Position numbers and translations under genes: made by a program
Source of the DNA: Prevotellaceae bacterium
GTDB taxonomy: Bacteria > Bacteroidota > Bacteroidia > Bacteroidales > Bacteroidaceae
Assembly (NCBI GenBank): GCA_028723525.1
Contig: JAQYET010000033.1
Span: forward strand, 124,001 to 188,000
Reading direction: 5' to 3'
Length of the DNA: 64,000 nucleotides
Notes under the pieces: generated by a model
Told to the model about the DNA's origin: nothing
Seen by the model: the letters and a program-made list of their open reading frames with translations, nothing else
The model's database searches: none
Part shown: positions 25,265 through 34,456 of the stretch, piece after piece
Layout of the letters: every line of letters starts with the position of its first letter
Position numbering within the stretch: the first letter of the stretch is position 1

Positions 25265-26446
25265 ATGAAAAAATTATTCGTATTGTTGGCCGCTGCTGCA
25301 ATGACACTCACTGCTTCGGCGCAGGCTCTTGAGGAGAGCAAGACTTTCGACAATTTCTACATTGGTATCAATGGAGGAGTTTCGACGAAAATGACAGGTC
25401 AAAACGGTTGGCTTGGTGGCTTGAACCCGAATGCAGGTTTGCGCATCGGTCGCTGGTTCACTCCGGTTTTTGGTATTGCTGTTGAAGGTAATGCTTATTT
25501 CTCCAACAAGTCTATGGAGCCGGGCATTTTCCCAGAGAAGAAAACTTTTGTACGTTATACTAACGTTGGTGCAATCGCAACTGTTAATCTGAGCAACTGG
25601 TTTGGAGGTTATACCGGCGAACCACGTTCTTTCGAGGTTGTAGCTATTGGTGGTCTTGGATGGGGACACCAGTTCGGTACTAACGATGAAGTTAAGATGA
25701 ACAACATCAACAACACTACCGCAAAGGCAGGTCTTGACTTTGCCTTCAACCTTGGTTCTGCAAAGGCATGGCAGATTTATGTTGAACCTGCTGTTACATG
25801 GGGACTTAATGGTCCGACACCTTTAACTCTCAACGGAAAATATGTAGGTAAGGCATACACAGGCACACAGTTCAATGTGAACCGCGCTAACTTCCAGTTG
25901 AATGCAGGTATTGTTTACAAGTTTAAGAATTCTAACGGCACTCACAACTTCAAGGTTGCCGACCTCCGTAATCAGGCAGAAATCGACCGTCTGAACGGTA
26001 TCATCAACGGCTTGCGTAACGACCTTGATGCTAAGGATCGCGAAATCTCACGCCTCCAGAAGTTGCTCGATGAGTGCAATGCACGTGTTTGCCCGGAGTG
26101 TCCGGAGAGCAAGGAAGTTGCTAATCTGCAGCCTACAGTTCTTTTCCGTCAGGGTAAGAGCGTGATTGACCCGGCACAGTATGCTCCGATTGAACTCATC
26201 TCTAACTATATGAAGAACCATCCTGAGGCAAAAGTTAAGATTGACGGTTATGCTTCTCCGGAAGGCTCTCTCGAAATCAATAAGAAACTTTCTATCGACC
26301 GCGCTGAGGCTGTTAAGAACGCACTCGTTAAGAAGTACAAGATTGCCGCAGACCGTCTCACCATTGAGGGTCATGGTCCTACAGACAAACTCTTCGAGCA
26401 GGTTGAGTTCAACCGTGTGGTTACATTCCACGACACTACGAAGTAA
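25265..26446 (+). CDS. OmpA family outer membrane porin
   Basis: The 393-residue protein has a signal peptide (residues 1-19, ending TASA-Q), an N-terminal eight-strand beta-barrel (about 25-220), a heptad-rich coiled segment (DLRNQAEIDRLNGIINGLRN, residues about 235-275), a short Cys-containing linker (CNARVCPECPES) and a C-terminal peptidoglycan-binding OmpA domain (VKIDGYASPEGSLEINKKLS, RVVTF). Codon use is strongly biased and repetitive, suggesting very high expression, as for the major outer membrane proteins of Bacteroidales. It has its own promoter and terminator. Confidence 0.93.
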   Translation: MKKLFVLLAAAAMTLTASAQALEESKTFDNFYIGINGGVSTKMTGQNGWLGGLNPNAGLRIGRWFTPVFGIAVEGNAYFSNKSMEPGIFPEKKTFVRYTNVGAIATVNLSNWFGGYTGEPRSFEVVAIGGLGWGHQFGTNDEVKMNNINNTTAKAGLDFAFNLGSAKAWQIYVEPAVTWGLNGPTPLTLNGKYVGKAYTGTQFNVNRANFQLNAGIVYKFKNSNGTHNFKVADLRNQAEIDRLNGIINGLRNDLDAKDREISRLQKLLDECNARVCPECPESKEVANLQPTVLFRQGKSVIDPAQYAPIELISNYMKNHPEAKVKIDGYASPEGSLEINKKLSIDRAEAVKNALVKKYKIAADRLTIEGHGPTDKLFEQVEFNRVVTFHDTTK

Positions 26447-26476
26447 TTCTGCTTGGCAGATTTAGTTTAATAACAC

Positions 26477-26515
26477 TCCCGCTCCTCCGGTTTAGAGGGG
26501 CGGGATTTTCTTTTT
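26477..26515 (+). terminator. Terminator of the OmpA gene
   Basis: TCCCGCTCCTC (26477-26487) pairs with GAGGGGCGGGA (26495-26505, one mismatch), followed by TTTTCTTTTT. Confidence 0.88.
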
Positions 26516-26643
26516 ATAAACGCTTCTTTCATGAAGAGAAAGTAATGTTATGGCAGGTTGACTTCGGAGAAATAACACCTATGTAGATACCATTATGCAA
26601 AAACTTTCAATGCCCTGTTTGAGGCTTATTCGTTTTTTTTCAG

Positions 26644-26651
26644 TAACTTTG
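26644..26651 (+). promoter_or_regulatory. -7 box of the thioesterase gene
   Basis: TAACTTTG matches the consensus. The first ATG (26665) is only 13 bases after the box, so the mRNA would be almost leaderless or the next ATG (26707) is used. Confidence 0.55.
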
Positions 26652-26664
26652 CGCTGCCACAGAC

Positions 26665-27513
26665 ATGGTAACTCCAAATCGGGCAGATGCTTTTAAAAAC
26701 GATATTATGGAAATGATAGACAAAATAGGGAGATACGATAACCTGGCAGAGCCGTTCCATTGCGACTTCAGCCATCACCTTTTCATGGGGCATTTGGGCA
26801 ATCATTTGCTCAATGCAGCCGATTTTCACAGCCGAGACCGTGGTTTCGGAATGGACTATCTCAACTCAATCAACAAGACTTGGGTGCTTTCACGATTAGC
26901 AATAGAGATGTATGAGATGCCGATGCAGTATGAAAAATTCTGTGTTGAAACATGGATAGAGAGCGCAATGCGCTATTTCACGAACCGCAATTTCCGCATC
27001 GTTGCTCCCTCATCTCTCAATTCTCAACCCTCATCTCTCGCCGCTCAACCCAAAATCTACGGTTACGGTAGGAGCATCTGGGCAATGATAGACACCGAGA
27101 CCCGTCAACCTTGCAACGTGTTTGAAGTGAATGAAGGAGCATTAACGAAGTATGTGGAAAGCGAGAAAGAAAATCCTATGGATAAACTTTCGCGCGTGAA
27201 AATGTCTGATGATGCAGAACTTGTACGAACGATAGACACATTGTATAGTGATGTGGATATTAACGGTCACATCAATTCGGTAAAGTATATAGAGCATGTT
27301 CTCGACCTCTTCTCAATGGAGTGGTATCGCGAGAAAAGCCTGAAACGTTTCGATATAGCCTATGTTGCCGAGTCGCATTATGGTGACAAACTCAATTTCT
27401 ACCGCGAGATTGATGCTGATGACGCGCTTGCTTTCAAGATAAGGATAACCAAAACGTCAAGCGGTAATGGTGAAGAGGTAGAGGTTTGCAGGTCGAAACT
27501 GAAGTTTGTTTAG
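26665..27513 (+). CDS. Acyl-ACP thioesterase (hotdog fold)
   Basis: The 282-residue protein has two hotdog domains as in FatA-type acyl-ACP thioesterases, which release fatty acids from acyl carrier protein. The first has HLGNHLLNAADFHSRDRGFG and NKTWVLSRLAIEMYEMP; the second has the active-site stretch DVDINGHINSVKYIEHVLD. Residues about 114-130 (APSSLNSQPSSLAAQPK) do not fit the family: they are encoded by a heptamer repeat tract and look inserted between the RNFRI strand and the YGYGRSIWAMID strand. The ATG at 26707 is an alternative start. Confidence 0.88.
   Translation: MVTPNRADAFKNDIMEMIDKIGRYDNLAEPFHCDFSHHLFMGHLGNHLLNAADFHSRDRGFGMDYLNSINKTWVLSRLAIEMYEMPMQYEKFCVETWIESAMRYFTNRNFRIVAPSSLNSQPSSLAAQPKIYGYGRSIWAMIDTETRQPCNVFEVNEGALTKYVESEKENPMDKLSRVKMSDDAELVRTIDTLYSDVDINGHINSVKYIEHVLDLFSMEWYREKSLKRFDIAYVAESHYGDKLNFYREIDADDALAFKIRITKTSSGNGEEVEVCRSKLKFV
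27001..27049 (+). repeat. Seven-unit heptamer repeat inside the thioesterase gene
   Basis: The units are GTTGCTC, CCTCATC, TCTCAAT, TCTCAAC, CCTCATC, TCTCGCC, GCTCAAC. The tract is 49 bases, the same length as the one in the flippase gene. Both end in GCTCAACC followed by AAA, and both are read in the frame that gives AQPK. Confidence 0.8.
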
Positions 27514-27526
27514 TCCCTCAACGGCT

Positions 27527-29428
27527 TTAAAGGAATATAAAACTTCCGTTCATCCTTATCTTCTCTTCAGAGAGAAGGTCTTCGAGAGCCTCGTCCAACA
27601 AGTCGAAATCTATTTTAACTCGGCGCAGTTCGGTCACATGGTGACGTTTACCGTCATCCAACAATTCCATTATCTGCTTCTTTGCCGGCTGCAACCGCTT
27701 GTCAGACAGGTGGTTTATTCTGCGTTCGCGGCACACGTCACATTGTCTGCAATCTTCCGAACGTTGCTCTCCGAAATACTTCAACAGCAAGCGAGAGCGG
27801 CAGTTATTTTCATCCACAGCATACTCAATCATCTTCCTCACACGTTTCTCCATATCAGCCTTACGGTCGTCATACACCGCGGCAGGCAACACAATGTCTT
27901 CTCCGTCCTCCCTATCGCGCGCGTATGTTATATAAGGTGTCTTTTTCTGTGGTATGAAATGCAGTATGTGTTTGTCGTTAAGCAATTTCAGCAACGTATA
28001 TACTTCCACCATATCCATTCCTGCCTGCTGTGCGAGAAAACTCTCATTGATATACTGATAGTCAACAAACAGCCCGCCGTAGCAGCGCAACAGCGTCGTT
28101 ATAATTTTGTTTTCGCTGTCCGACAAGTGGTTAAGTCGGTCGAGTTCTTCGCGTCCGAGGGTGAAATGCAGGCGTGCTCGATTGTCGCGTTCTTCGTCGT
28201 ATGCGATATATCCGGCACGTGTCAGGATGTGCAATGCCGACTCCACCTGAATGGGGAAGTGCTTGAACGCGACACAGAACTTATCCATATTGAACTCCTT
28301 TGTAACTCCTTTGCCACTGCCAACAGCCATTTGATAGAAGTAGGCAAGGTGCTCATAGACCGTCTTTATATACTCTTTCGGAGGGAAAGTGTCGGCAACG
28401 CGCTTCTTCAGTTTGCTACTGTCGGCATCGTTATACAGCAATACTGCGTAACTCTTTTTGCCGTCCCGCCCTGCACGTCCCGCCTCTTGGAAGTAGGCTT
28501 CGAGCGAGTTTGGACAGTCGGCATGCACCACAACCCTCACGTCAGGCTTGTCAATACCCATTCCGAAGGCGTTTGTGGCAACCATTACCCGCACTTTCGA
28601 TGTGCTCCATTCCTCCTGTCGCCGGTTGCGTATCTCGCTGTCAAGCCCTGCGTTGTATGCTAATGCACTGATACCGTTGCTTGTCAGCAGTTTAGCAAGT
28701 TCCACCGTGCGTTTCCTACTGCGCACATAAACAATCGCACTGCCCTCAACCGAACTGAGAATATGCAGCAGCTGTTCTTCCTTATCTGTGGCATGGCGCA
28801 CGATATAGGCAAGATTTTTGCGCTCGAAACTCATCTTGAAGACGTTTTTCTCGCTAAATCCGAGTCTTTCCTGAATGTCTTCCACCACCTCCGGAGTGGC
28901 TGTTGCCGTGAGTGCGAGCACCGGAGCATCGGGTTTCAGTTGCCTGATTTTCACTATTTCGAGGTAAGACGGTCTGAAATCATACCCCCATTGGCTTATG
29001 CAGTGAGCCTCATCCACAGTGATGAAACTCACCTCCATGTGTCTCAGTTTGGTCTGGAAGAGTTCTGATGAGAGACGCTCGGGCGCGACATAAAGCAGTC
29101 GTATGCCGCCATATATGCAGTTTTCAAGTGTTGTAAGCGTCTCGCTGTGACTCATGTTGCTGTTGATGTAAGCCGCCCTGACGCCTAATTTTCTTAGGTT
29201 CGACACTTGGTCTTTCATCAGTGCGATGAGAGGAGTTATAACGATGCACACTCCACGACATGCAATCGCCGGCACTTGGAACGTTATCGACTTACCGCCG
29301 CCCGTAGGCATCAGTCCCAGCGTGTCTTTCCCACTGCCGATGCTTTCGATTATCTCGCGCTGAATACCCCGGAAATCGTCATATCCCCAGTATTCATTCA
29401 GTATCGATTGATAGTCGTTTGCGCTCAT
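27527..29428 (-). CDS. recQ: ATP-dependent DNA helicase RecQ
   Basis: The 633-residue 3'-5' helicase has all superfamily 2 motifs: LGLMPTGGGKSITFQVPA, VITPLIALMKDQV, FITVDEAHCISQWGYDFRP, LALTATATPEV, AIVYVRSRK, VATNAFGMGIDKPDVR and AGRAGRDGK. The RecQ C-terminal zinc cysteines are in CRSRLLLKYFGEQRSEDCRQCDVC (about residues 555-578). There is no clear HRDC domain; the end is a short winged-helix-like tail. It lies 83 bases downstream of recJ on the same strand. Confidence 0.95.
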   Translation of the reverse strand: MSANDYQSILNEYWGYDDFRGIQREIIESIGSGKDTLGLMPTGGGKSITFQVPAIACRGVCIVITPLIALMKDQVSNLRKLGVRAAYINSNMSHSETLTTLENCIYGGIRLLYVAPERLSSELFQTKLRHMEVSFITVDEAHCISQWGYDFRPSYLEIVKIRQLKPDAPVLALTATATPEVVEDIQERLGFSEKNVFKMSFERKNLAYIVRHATDKEEQLLHILSSVEGSAIVYVRSRKRTVELAKLLTSNGISALAYNAGLDSEIRNRRQEEWSTSKVRVMVATNAFGMGIDKPDVRVVVHADCPNSLEAYFQEAGRAGRDGKKSYAVLLYNDADSSKLKKRVADTFPPKEYIKTVYEHLAYFYQMAVGSGKGVTKEFNMDKFCVAFKHFPIQVESALHILTRAGYIAYDEERDNRARLHFTLGREELDRLNHLSDSENKIITTLLRCYGGLFVDYQYINESFLAQQAGMDMVEVYTLLKLLNDKHILHFIPQKKTPYITYARDREDGEDIVLPAAVYDDRKADMEKRVRKMIEYAVDENNCRSRLLLKYFGEQRSEDCRQCDVCRERRINHLSDKRLQPAKKQIMELLDDGKRHHVTELRRVKIDFDLLDEALEDLLSEEKIRMNGSFIFL

Positions 29429-29511
29429 ACCCTTTCCCGATAAATCATAGCATGCGTGCGTCTTAGTGTTTTGGCAGTCAAGCCAACGCCTGCAAAGAAC
29501 GTTCAGGCAGG

Positions 29512-31242
29512 TCAGTTCTCCACCTTCTCGTCAGGCTTTATGTCCTCTATCTGCAGTTGAACGTCGCCTTTCTTGAACACATTATCCTCTATTGTGTATG
29601 CTATGCTGAACGAACGCTTGCTCTTAATATACTTCACCGACTCGCTCTGTCCGAAAGCGATACCGTTCATCACGTTGTTTGAGTTAGAGTCCACGAGTTC
29701 GAGTTTGATATGCTCCTGCTGTCTTCCCACCACCTTGCTTGTTCCGAAGTCATACACACCTTTGGTCACGAACACCGGCTTTGTGTTTGCCGGACCGAAC
29801 GGTGCGAAGCGTTTCAGGTCGTTGTGCAGTCGGCGGGTTATGTCTTTGAAGTATATCTCTGCATCTATGTCGAGTATCGCTTCGGTCTGTTCCGGGCGGA
29901 TGTTCTCCTCCACATATTGCTGAAATCGGCGTCTGAATTCCGGCAGGTCGCTCCATTTCATTGTCAGTCCGGCGGCGTATGTATGTCCTCCGAAGTTCAC
30001 GAGCAGGTCGCGACAACTCTTTATCGCGCCGTAGATGTCAAACCCCTGCACGCTTCGGGCAGACCCTGTTGCCATGTCGCCGTCGCGTGTCATCACCACC
30101 GTTGGGCGGAAATACAGTTCGGTGAGTCGTGAAGCCACGATACCTATCACGCCCTTCTTCCAGTTTTCGTCATACAGAACGATGCTGCTGTGGTGGTTCC
30201 GGCTGTCTATGCGAGCCACAATCAGGTTTGCCTCTTCGGTCATCTGTTTGTCGATGTCCTTACGTTGCTCGTTATATTCGTTTATATTTTTCGCCTTTTC
30301 TATAGCCTTCTCTATATCCTTTTCAATCAGCAAATCCACGCTCATCTTACCGTTTTCCATTCGCCCCGAGGCGTTTATGCGCGGTCCTATCTTGAATACG
30401 ATGTCGCTCATCGAGATATCTCGCTCTCTCATTCCGCAGATGTCGATAATAGCTTTCAGTCCGATGTTCGGGCTTTGGTTCAGTTGTTTCAGTCCGTGGA
30501 ATGCCAAAATACGGTTCTCATCGGTCACGGGAACGATGTCGGCAGCGATACTCACGGCGCAAAGGTCAAGCAAAGGCTGTAGTTTCGAGAACGGAATGCC
30601 GTTATTCTTTGCAAATGCCTGCATGAATTTGAAGCCCACACCGCAACCGCATAGATGCTTGAAGGGGTATGAGTCGTCCGGGCGTTTCGGGTTGAGAATT
30701 GCCACTGCGGGTGGCATTACGTCGTCCGGGACATGATGGTCGCAGATAATGAAATCTATGCCAAGGCTTTTGGCATAGGCTATTTCATCGACAGCTTTTA
30801 TTCCGCAGTCGAGAATGATAATCAGTTTTACACCATTTTCGTTGGCATGGTCTATTCCTTTATAACTCACGCCATACCCCTCGTTGTATCTGTCGGGGAT
30901 GTAATATTCTATGTTAGAATAGAATTGCCGCAGAAACTTATATACCAGTGCAACCGAAGTGCAGCCGTCAACGTCGTAGTCTCCGTAAACCATGATGCGC
31001 TCCTTGCGTCCCATCGCATCGTTGAGTCGGTCAACGGCGATGTCCATATCTTTCATAAGGAAAGGGTTCAGCAAGTCACTGAGTTGCGGGCGGAAGAACC
31101 TTTTTGCTGCCGACTCGGTCGTTATGCCGCGTTTTACCAGTAGTGATACCAGCACGGGCGACATGCCTAACTTTGCGGCAAGTTCCTCAGTTGCTTTCTG
31201 TTGTTCCGGAGATGGTGTTTCGTAGTTCCATTTGAAGTGCAT
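29512..31242 (-). CDS. recJ: Single-stranded-DNA-specific exonuclease RecJ
   Basis: The 576-residue 5'-3' exonuclease of recombination and mismatch repair has the DHH family motifs VYGDYDVDGCTSVALVY (about residue 80), IILDCGIKA, FIICDHHVPDD, a middle NPKRPDD, ISMSDIVFKIGPRINASGRM, and the DHHA1 domain with LVNFGGHTYAAGLTM. It is co-directional with recQ, a natural pairing since both act in the RecF pathway. A promoter box lies at 31365-31372. Confidence 0.95.
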   Translation of the reverse strand: MHFKWNYETPSPEQQKATEELAAKLGMSPVLVSLLVKRGITTESAAKRFFRPQLSDLLNPFLMKDMDIAVDRLNDAMGRKERIMVYGDYDVDGCTSVALVYKFLRQFYSNIEYYIPDRYNEGYGVSYKGIDHANENGVKLIIILDCGIKAVDEIAYAKSLGIDFIICDHHVPDDVMPPAVAILNPKRPDDSYPFKHLCGCGVGFKFMQAFAKNNGIPFSKLQPLLDLCAVSIAADIVPVTDENRILAFHGLKQLNQSPNIGLKAIIDICGMRERDISMSDIVFKIGPRINASGRMENGKMSVDLLIEKDIEKAIEKAKNINEYNEQRKDIDKQMTEEANLIVARIDSRNHHSSIVLYDENWKKGVIGIVASRLTELYFRPTVVMTRDGDMATGSARSVQGFDIYGAIKSCRDLLVNFGGHTYAAGLTMKWSDLPEFRRRFQQYVEENIRPEQTEAILDIDAEIYFKDITRRLHNDLKRFAPFGPANTKPVFVTKGVYDFGTSKVVGRQQEHIKLELVDSNSNNVMNGIAFGQSESVKYIKSKRSFSIAYTIEDNVFKKGDVQLQIEDIKPDEKVEN

Positions 31243-31364
31243 TTATATCGTTTTTATTTTCCTCTTTATCAGTCACCTCTTTCGGTTTATAAGTCCTGCT
31301 CTGCCAAAAGTTTTAGCTTGTCAAGTGAAAGAGGGTCATTTTATAATTGCGCAATATTAGCCCC

Positions 31365-31372
31365 CAAAGTTA
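31365..31372 (-). promoter_or_regulatory. -7 box of recJ
   Basis: The minus strand reads TAACTTTG. It would give a leader of about 115 bases. Confidence 0.5.
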
Positions 31373-31528
31373 ATAAATAAAACTGACATATCCTATTGTT
31401 GACTGAAAAATCATGTTTTTTTAGGTTTAAAATATATATATTTAGGAGCAGTGATACGCTTTTGAACTATTGTTCTTGTGCCTTATATTATCATGGTGCT
31501 GTTTGTGCCTGATACGTATTGATACGAC

Positions 31529-31571
31529 AATGGCTCGCTGCTCAGTTTACATGTCTGTGCAGCAAGCCATT
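31529..31571. terminator. Imperfect 13-base hairpin after the C1B peptidase gene
   Basis: AATGGCTCGCTGC (31529-31541) pairs with GCAGCAAGCCATT (31559-31571) with one mismatch. A T tract follows on the plus strand (TGTTTTTC) rather than on the minus strand of the peptidase gene, so its direction is uncertain. Confidence 0.5.
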
Positions 31572-31599
31572 TGTTTTTCAAGCGATTGCCAATCCGGGA

Positions 31600-32796
31600 T
31601 TAGATACCCAGTTTCTTACGGATGTCCTTTGGAATGGCGTTCTTGTTCACGAGGTAGTCCATTGTCTTCGCGGCAACGAAAGCCTTGGTCATATACCAAG
31701 TTCCTTTGTAGTCGCCATACTCGCCCCATGAGTTCTTTACCATGTAGTATTCTTTGCCGTTCTGGTCTTTTGCCAGACCGTATATGTGCATTCCGTGGTC
31801 GTCGGTGAGTTCCCATGTATCGAACCCTTCCTGACGCAGTTGCTGTGTAGGAACGATTTCGGGAGCGTTAATTCCGAGTTCTTCGAATTTGTTGTTCTTC
31901 TCTTTTGCAGACAGTTTCAGCCAGCGTGCAGCGTCGCTTCCCGACAGGCTCTGAACAGCCTTGGTGTCGTATGCTATTGCAAGTCCCTTGCGTGTGAAGC
32001 CCTCTTCGCTGACGTCGCCACCCCATGCTATGGTGTAACCGTTGTCAAGAGCGTTGTCAATGATGCGCATCATTTCGTCCATCGGAACGTTGTATGAGCG
32101 ATCCCAACGCCAGTTGTCCTGTACTTCTACGGGGAATGAGGTGTAGAATGGGTGGTGTGTGTAGCTTGTGATGCTTACGTAGTCGTTCCAGTTGAGACCG
32201 AGGCTCTCTGCAAACTGTTTCGGAGTGTAGGTTTTGCCCTCGTAAACGAACTTCTCGGGGCACTCTCCGAGGTAAGCGTCAAGTATGCCCTGAAGTCCCA
32301 CGCGCCACTGGTTGGAGATTTTCTTAGCCTTATTCTTTGCCACTGCATCAACGAAAGGCGACATAACATCGAAGAACTCGTTGAAGTTGGCGAGCGAGTC
32401 GCCCTGCATGGTGCCCGGCAATGGCATTGCTGTCTCGGGGCAAATACCGTGACGCTTGATGATATCGAGAACGTCACCTGCCGAACCTCCCTGTGAGAAT
32501 TGGCTGTCGCCGTGCATGCGCACGGTGAGTATTGCACGCTCCATGTAGTCCTTGTTGGCTACGAACATTTCGCAGAGATCAACGTTTTTGCCTGTTGCCT
32601 TCAGTATCTCGCTCTCGAAGAAAGAGAGTGTTGAGTATGCCCAGCAGGTGCCCGAACGGTTCTGGTCCTTGATACTTGTGATAGGCATTTCCTTGATTGT
32701 GGTGAACACAGGTTTGTTCTTGTTTTCTTCTGTTTCCTGTGCCATTGCGCCTGTGGCGAGCATTGCTGCCAAAGCGAGAGTTAAGATTTTTTTCAT
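31600..32796 (-). CDS. C1B family cysteine peptidase (bleomycin hydrolase/PepC-like), exported
   Basis: The 398-residue protein has a signal peptide (residues 1-19, ending GAMA-Q). The papain-type catalytic residues are Cys in KDQNRSGTCWAYSTLSFFESE (about residue 51), His in TDDHGMHIYGLA and Asn in YYMVKNSWGEYGDY. Unlike cytoplasmic PepC it carries an export signal, typical of the Bacteroidetes branch, and probably trims peptides in the periplasm. An M24 peptidase gene lies 66 bases upstream on the same strand. Confidence 0.92.
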   Translation of the reverse strand: MKKILTLALAAMLATGAMAQETEENKNKPVFTTIKEMPITSIKDQNRSGTCWAYSTLSFFESEILKATGKNVDLCEMFVANKDYMERAILTVRMHGDSQFSQGGSAGDVLDIIKRHGICPETAMPLPGTMQGDSLANFNEFFDVMSPFVDAVAKNKAKKISNQWRVGLQGILDAYLGECPEKFVYEGKTYTPKQFAESLGLNWNDYVSITSYTHHPFYTSFPVEVQDNWRWDRSYNVPMDEMMRIIDNALDNGYTIAWGGDVSEEGFTRKGLAIAYDTKAVQSLSGSDAARWLKLSAKEKNNKFEELGINAPEIVPTQQLRQEGFDTWELTDDHGMHIYGLAKDQNGKEYYMVKNSWGEYGDYKGTWYMTKAFVAAKTMDYLVNKNAIPKDIRKKLGI

Positions 32797-32862
32797 TGTT
32801 GTTTGTTTATTTTACTTTTATTTTTCAAAATATGGTTGTTACTGTTCTTTCATGTCGCCTCA

Positions 32863-34278
32863 TCAGAGCCATAAGTCAATGCGGTTGTTGGCCATATATT
32901 CCTCCACGTCTTTCGGGTGGTATGGGATGATGTCATTGCCGAGCACCCTGCATCCGTCTGCTGTTATCAGTATGTCGTCCTCGATGCGTATTCCTCCGAA
33001 GTCCTTATAGGTCTCCAGCAGGTCGTAGTTGATGAAATCGCGGTGCAGACCGCGTGCGCGCCAGTCGTCGATGAGTGCCGGAATGAAGTAGATACCCGGT
33101 TCGTCGGTCATCACGAAGCCCTCCTGCAACCTCTTGCCGCAGCGCAGACTTGCCGTACCAAACTGTGTTGAAGGCTGTATTTCGTCGTCAAATCCCACGT
33201 AGTTCTGTCCCAGTCCTTCCATGTCATGCACGTCCATGCCCATCATGTGACCGAGTCCGTGGGGCAGGAACATTGCGTGAGCACCTGCGCGCAGAGCATC
33301 TTCGGTGTCGCCTTTCATTAGTCCCAACTCCTTGAGGCGGTCTGTCATCATCCTGCAGACGCCCATGTGTACATCGTAGTAGAGCACTCCGGGCTTGGCA
33401 ACCTCAAGCGCGTAGTCGTGACATGCTTCCACGATGCTGTATATTTCCAACTGTCGCTGTGTGAATTTTCCGTTCACCGGGAATGTACGAGTGTTGTCGG
33501 AGCAGTAGTTCTCTGAGTTTTCTGCTCCCGAGTCGCACAGTGCGAGACGTCCGCTTTCAAGCACATCATAAGACGGTGTGCCGTGCATTATCTCGCCGTG
33601 CTGTGTGAATATCGTTGCGAAACTCACCTGTTCGCCCAACGAGTGAGCCACACCGTCAACCTGTCCGCCGATATATTTCTCTGTGAGTCCCGGTCGGGTG
33701 AGGCGCATTGCGGTGGTGTGCATCTTGTAGCCTATGGCGCATGCCTTCTCTATCTCGGCAATCTCAATGTCGGTTTTCACCTGACGCATCTTCACCACAG
33801 CCATTATCAACTCCACTGATGCTGCTTCTTTCTGCTGCGCCGGGTGCAGTCCGAGCAAGTCCATTATCTGAATCTTTGTGTCGAAACGGTATGGCGGCAG
33901 GAAGTGGATTTTGCGGTTTGCCTTCTTCGCATCGTTGCAAATGTCCTGCAGTCGAGCCATTGGGCGGCTGTCGCTTATGCCCACCTGTGCTGCGAGTTCG
34001 CTCACGCTTTCAACCGAGCCATACCAGACGATGTCTTCGATGTCGATGTCGTTACCGATGAGTATTTCGATGTCGTTGTCGCAGTCGATAACACCCACGA
34101 GCCCGTCGCGCTTCTGTCCGAAATAATAAAGGAACGAAGAGTCCTGCCGGAACGGGTAATACGAATTTGATGGATAGTTGTTTGGCGACTCGTTGTTGCC
34201 AAACATTATTATTACGCCGCTCTTTACCAGTCTTTTCAGCTGTGCGCGACGTTCCACATAGATTTCTTTATTGAACAT
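32863..34278 (-). CDS. Xaa-Pro aminopeptidase family (M24B) metallopeptidase
   Basis: The 471-residue protein (start MFNKEIYVERRAQL at 34278) has an AMP_N domain (residues about 1-140) and a pita-bread catalytic domain. Metal ligands are visible: LCDSGAENSENYCSDNTRTFPV (two Asp), LPHGLGHMMGMDVHDMEG (His), VMTDEPGIYFI (Glu) and GGIRIEDDILIT (Glu). It removes an N-terminal residue before proline. The more upstream start at 34308 is excluded because the -7 box TATATTTG lies at 34306-34313. Confidence 0.93.
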   Translation of the reverse strand: MFNKEIYVERRAQLKRLVKSGVIIMFGNNESPNNYPSNSYYPFRQDSSFLYYFGQKRDGLVGVIDCDNDIEILIGNDIDIEDIVWYGSVESVSELAAQVGISDSRPMARLQDICNDAKKANRKIHFLPPYRFDTKIQIMDLLGLHPAQQKEAASVELIMAVVKMRQVKTDIEIAEIEKACAIGYKMHTTAMRLTRPGLTEKYIGGQVDGVAHSLGEQVSFATIFTQHGEIMHGTPSYDVLESGRLALCDSGAENSENYCSDNTRTFPVNGKFTQRQLEIYSIVEACHDYALEVAKPGVLYYDVHMGVCRMMTDRLKELGLMKGDTEDALRAGAHAMFLPHGLGHMMGMDVHDMEGLGQNYVGFDDEIQPSTQFGTASLRCGKRLQEGFVMTDEPGIYFIPALIDDWRARGLHRDFINYDLLETYKDFGGIRIEDDILITADGCRVLGNDIIPYHPKDVEEYMANNRIDLWL

Positions 34279-34305
34279 GGTAAGTAGTATTTTGAATAAT
34301 TTTTG

Positions 34306-34313
34306 CAAATATA
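34306..34313 (-). promoter_or_regulatory. -7 box of the M24 peptidase gene
   Basis: The minus strand reads TATATTTG. Transcription would start near 34299, so translation must begin at 34278. Confidence 0.65.
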
Positions 34314-34428
34314 CAAAGATTATTTATAAACCCGCAAATATTATTTCTAAATAAATCTAAACACACTGAACATACCCGCTTGGATTGCAATATTTACTTA
34401 TGAAATGGTTCGATTGCAATTTTTTTAT

Positions 34429-34436
34429 TATCTTTG
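34429..34436 (+). promoter_or_regulatory. -7 box of the patatin-like gene
   Basis: TATCTTTG. It lies inside the open frame that extends upstream to 34385, so the start at 34457 is the correct one. Confidence 0.65.
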
Positions 34437-34456
34437 CATCGCTTATTTGGTCGGTT

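Larger units (their letters stand above)
31243..31599. other. Intergenic region between pepC-like gene and recJ
   Basis: The 357 bases are AT-rich, with the recJ -7 box at 31365-31372 and a long imperfect hairpin at 31529-31571. I see no gene. Confidence 0.55.

Noticed and set aside
27506..28663. 385-codon open frame opposite recQ
   Set aside because: Shadow of recQ; no recognisable pattern.
31529..31571. Regular terminator of the C1B peptidase gene
   Set aside because: The T tract is on the other strand; I list it only as a hairpin of uncertain direction.
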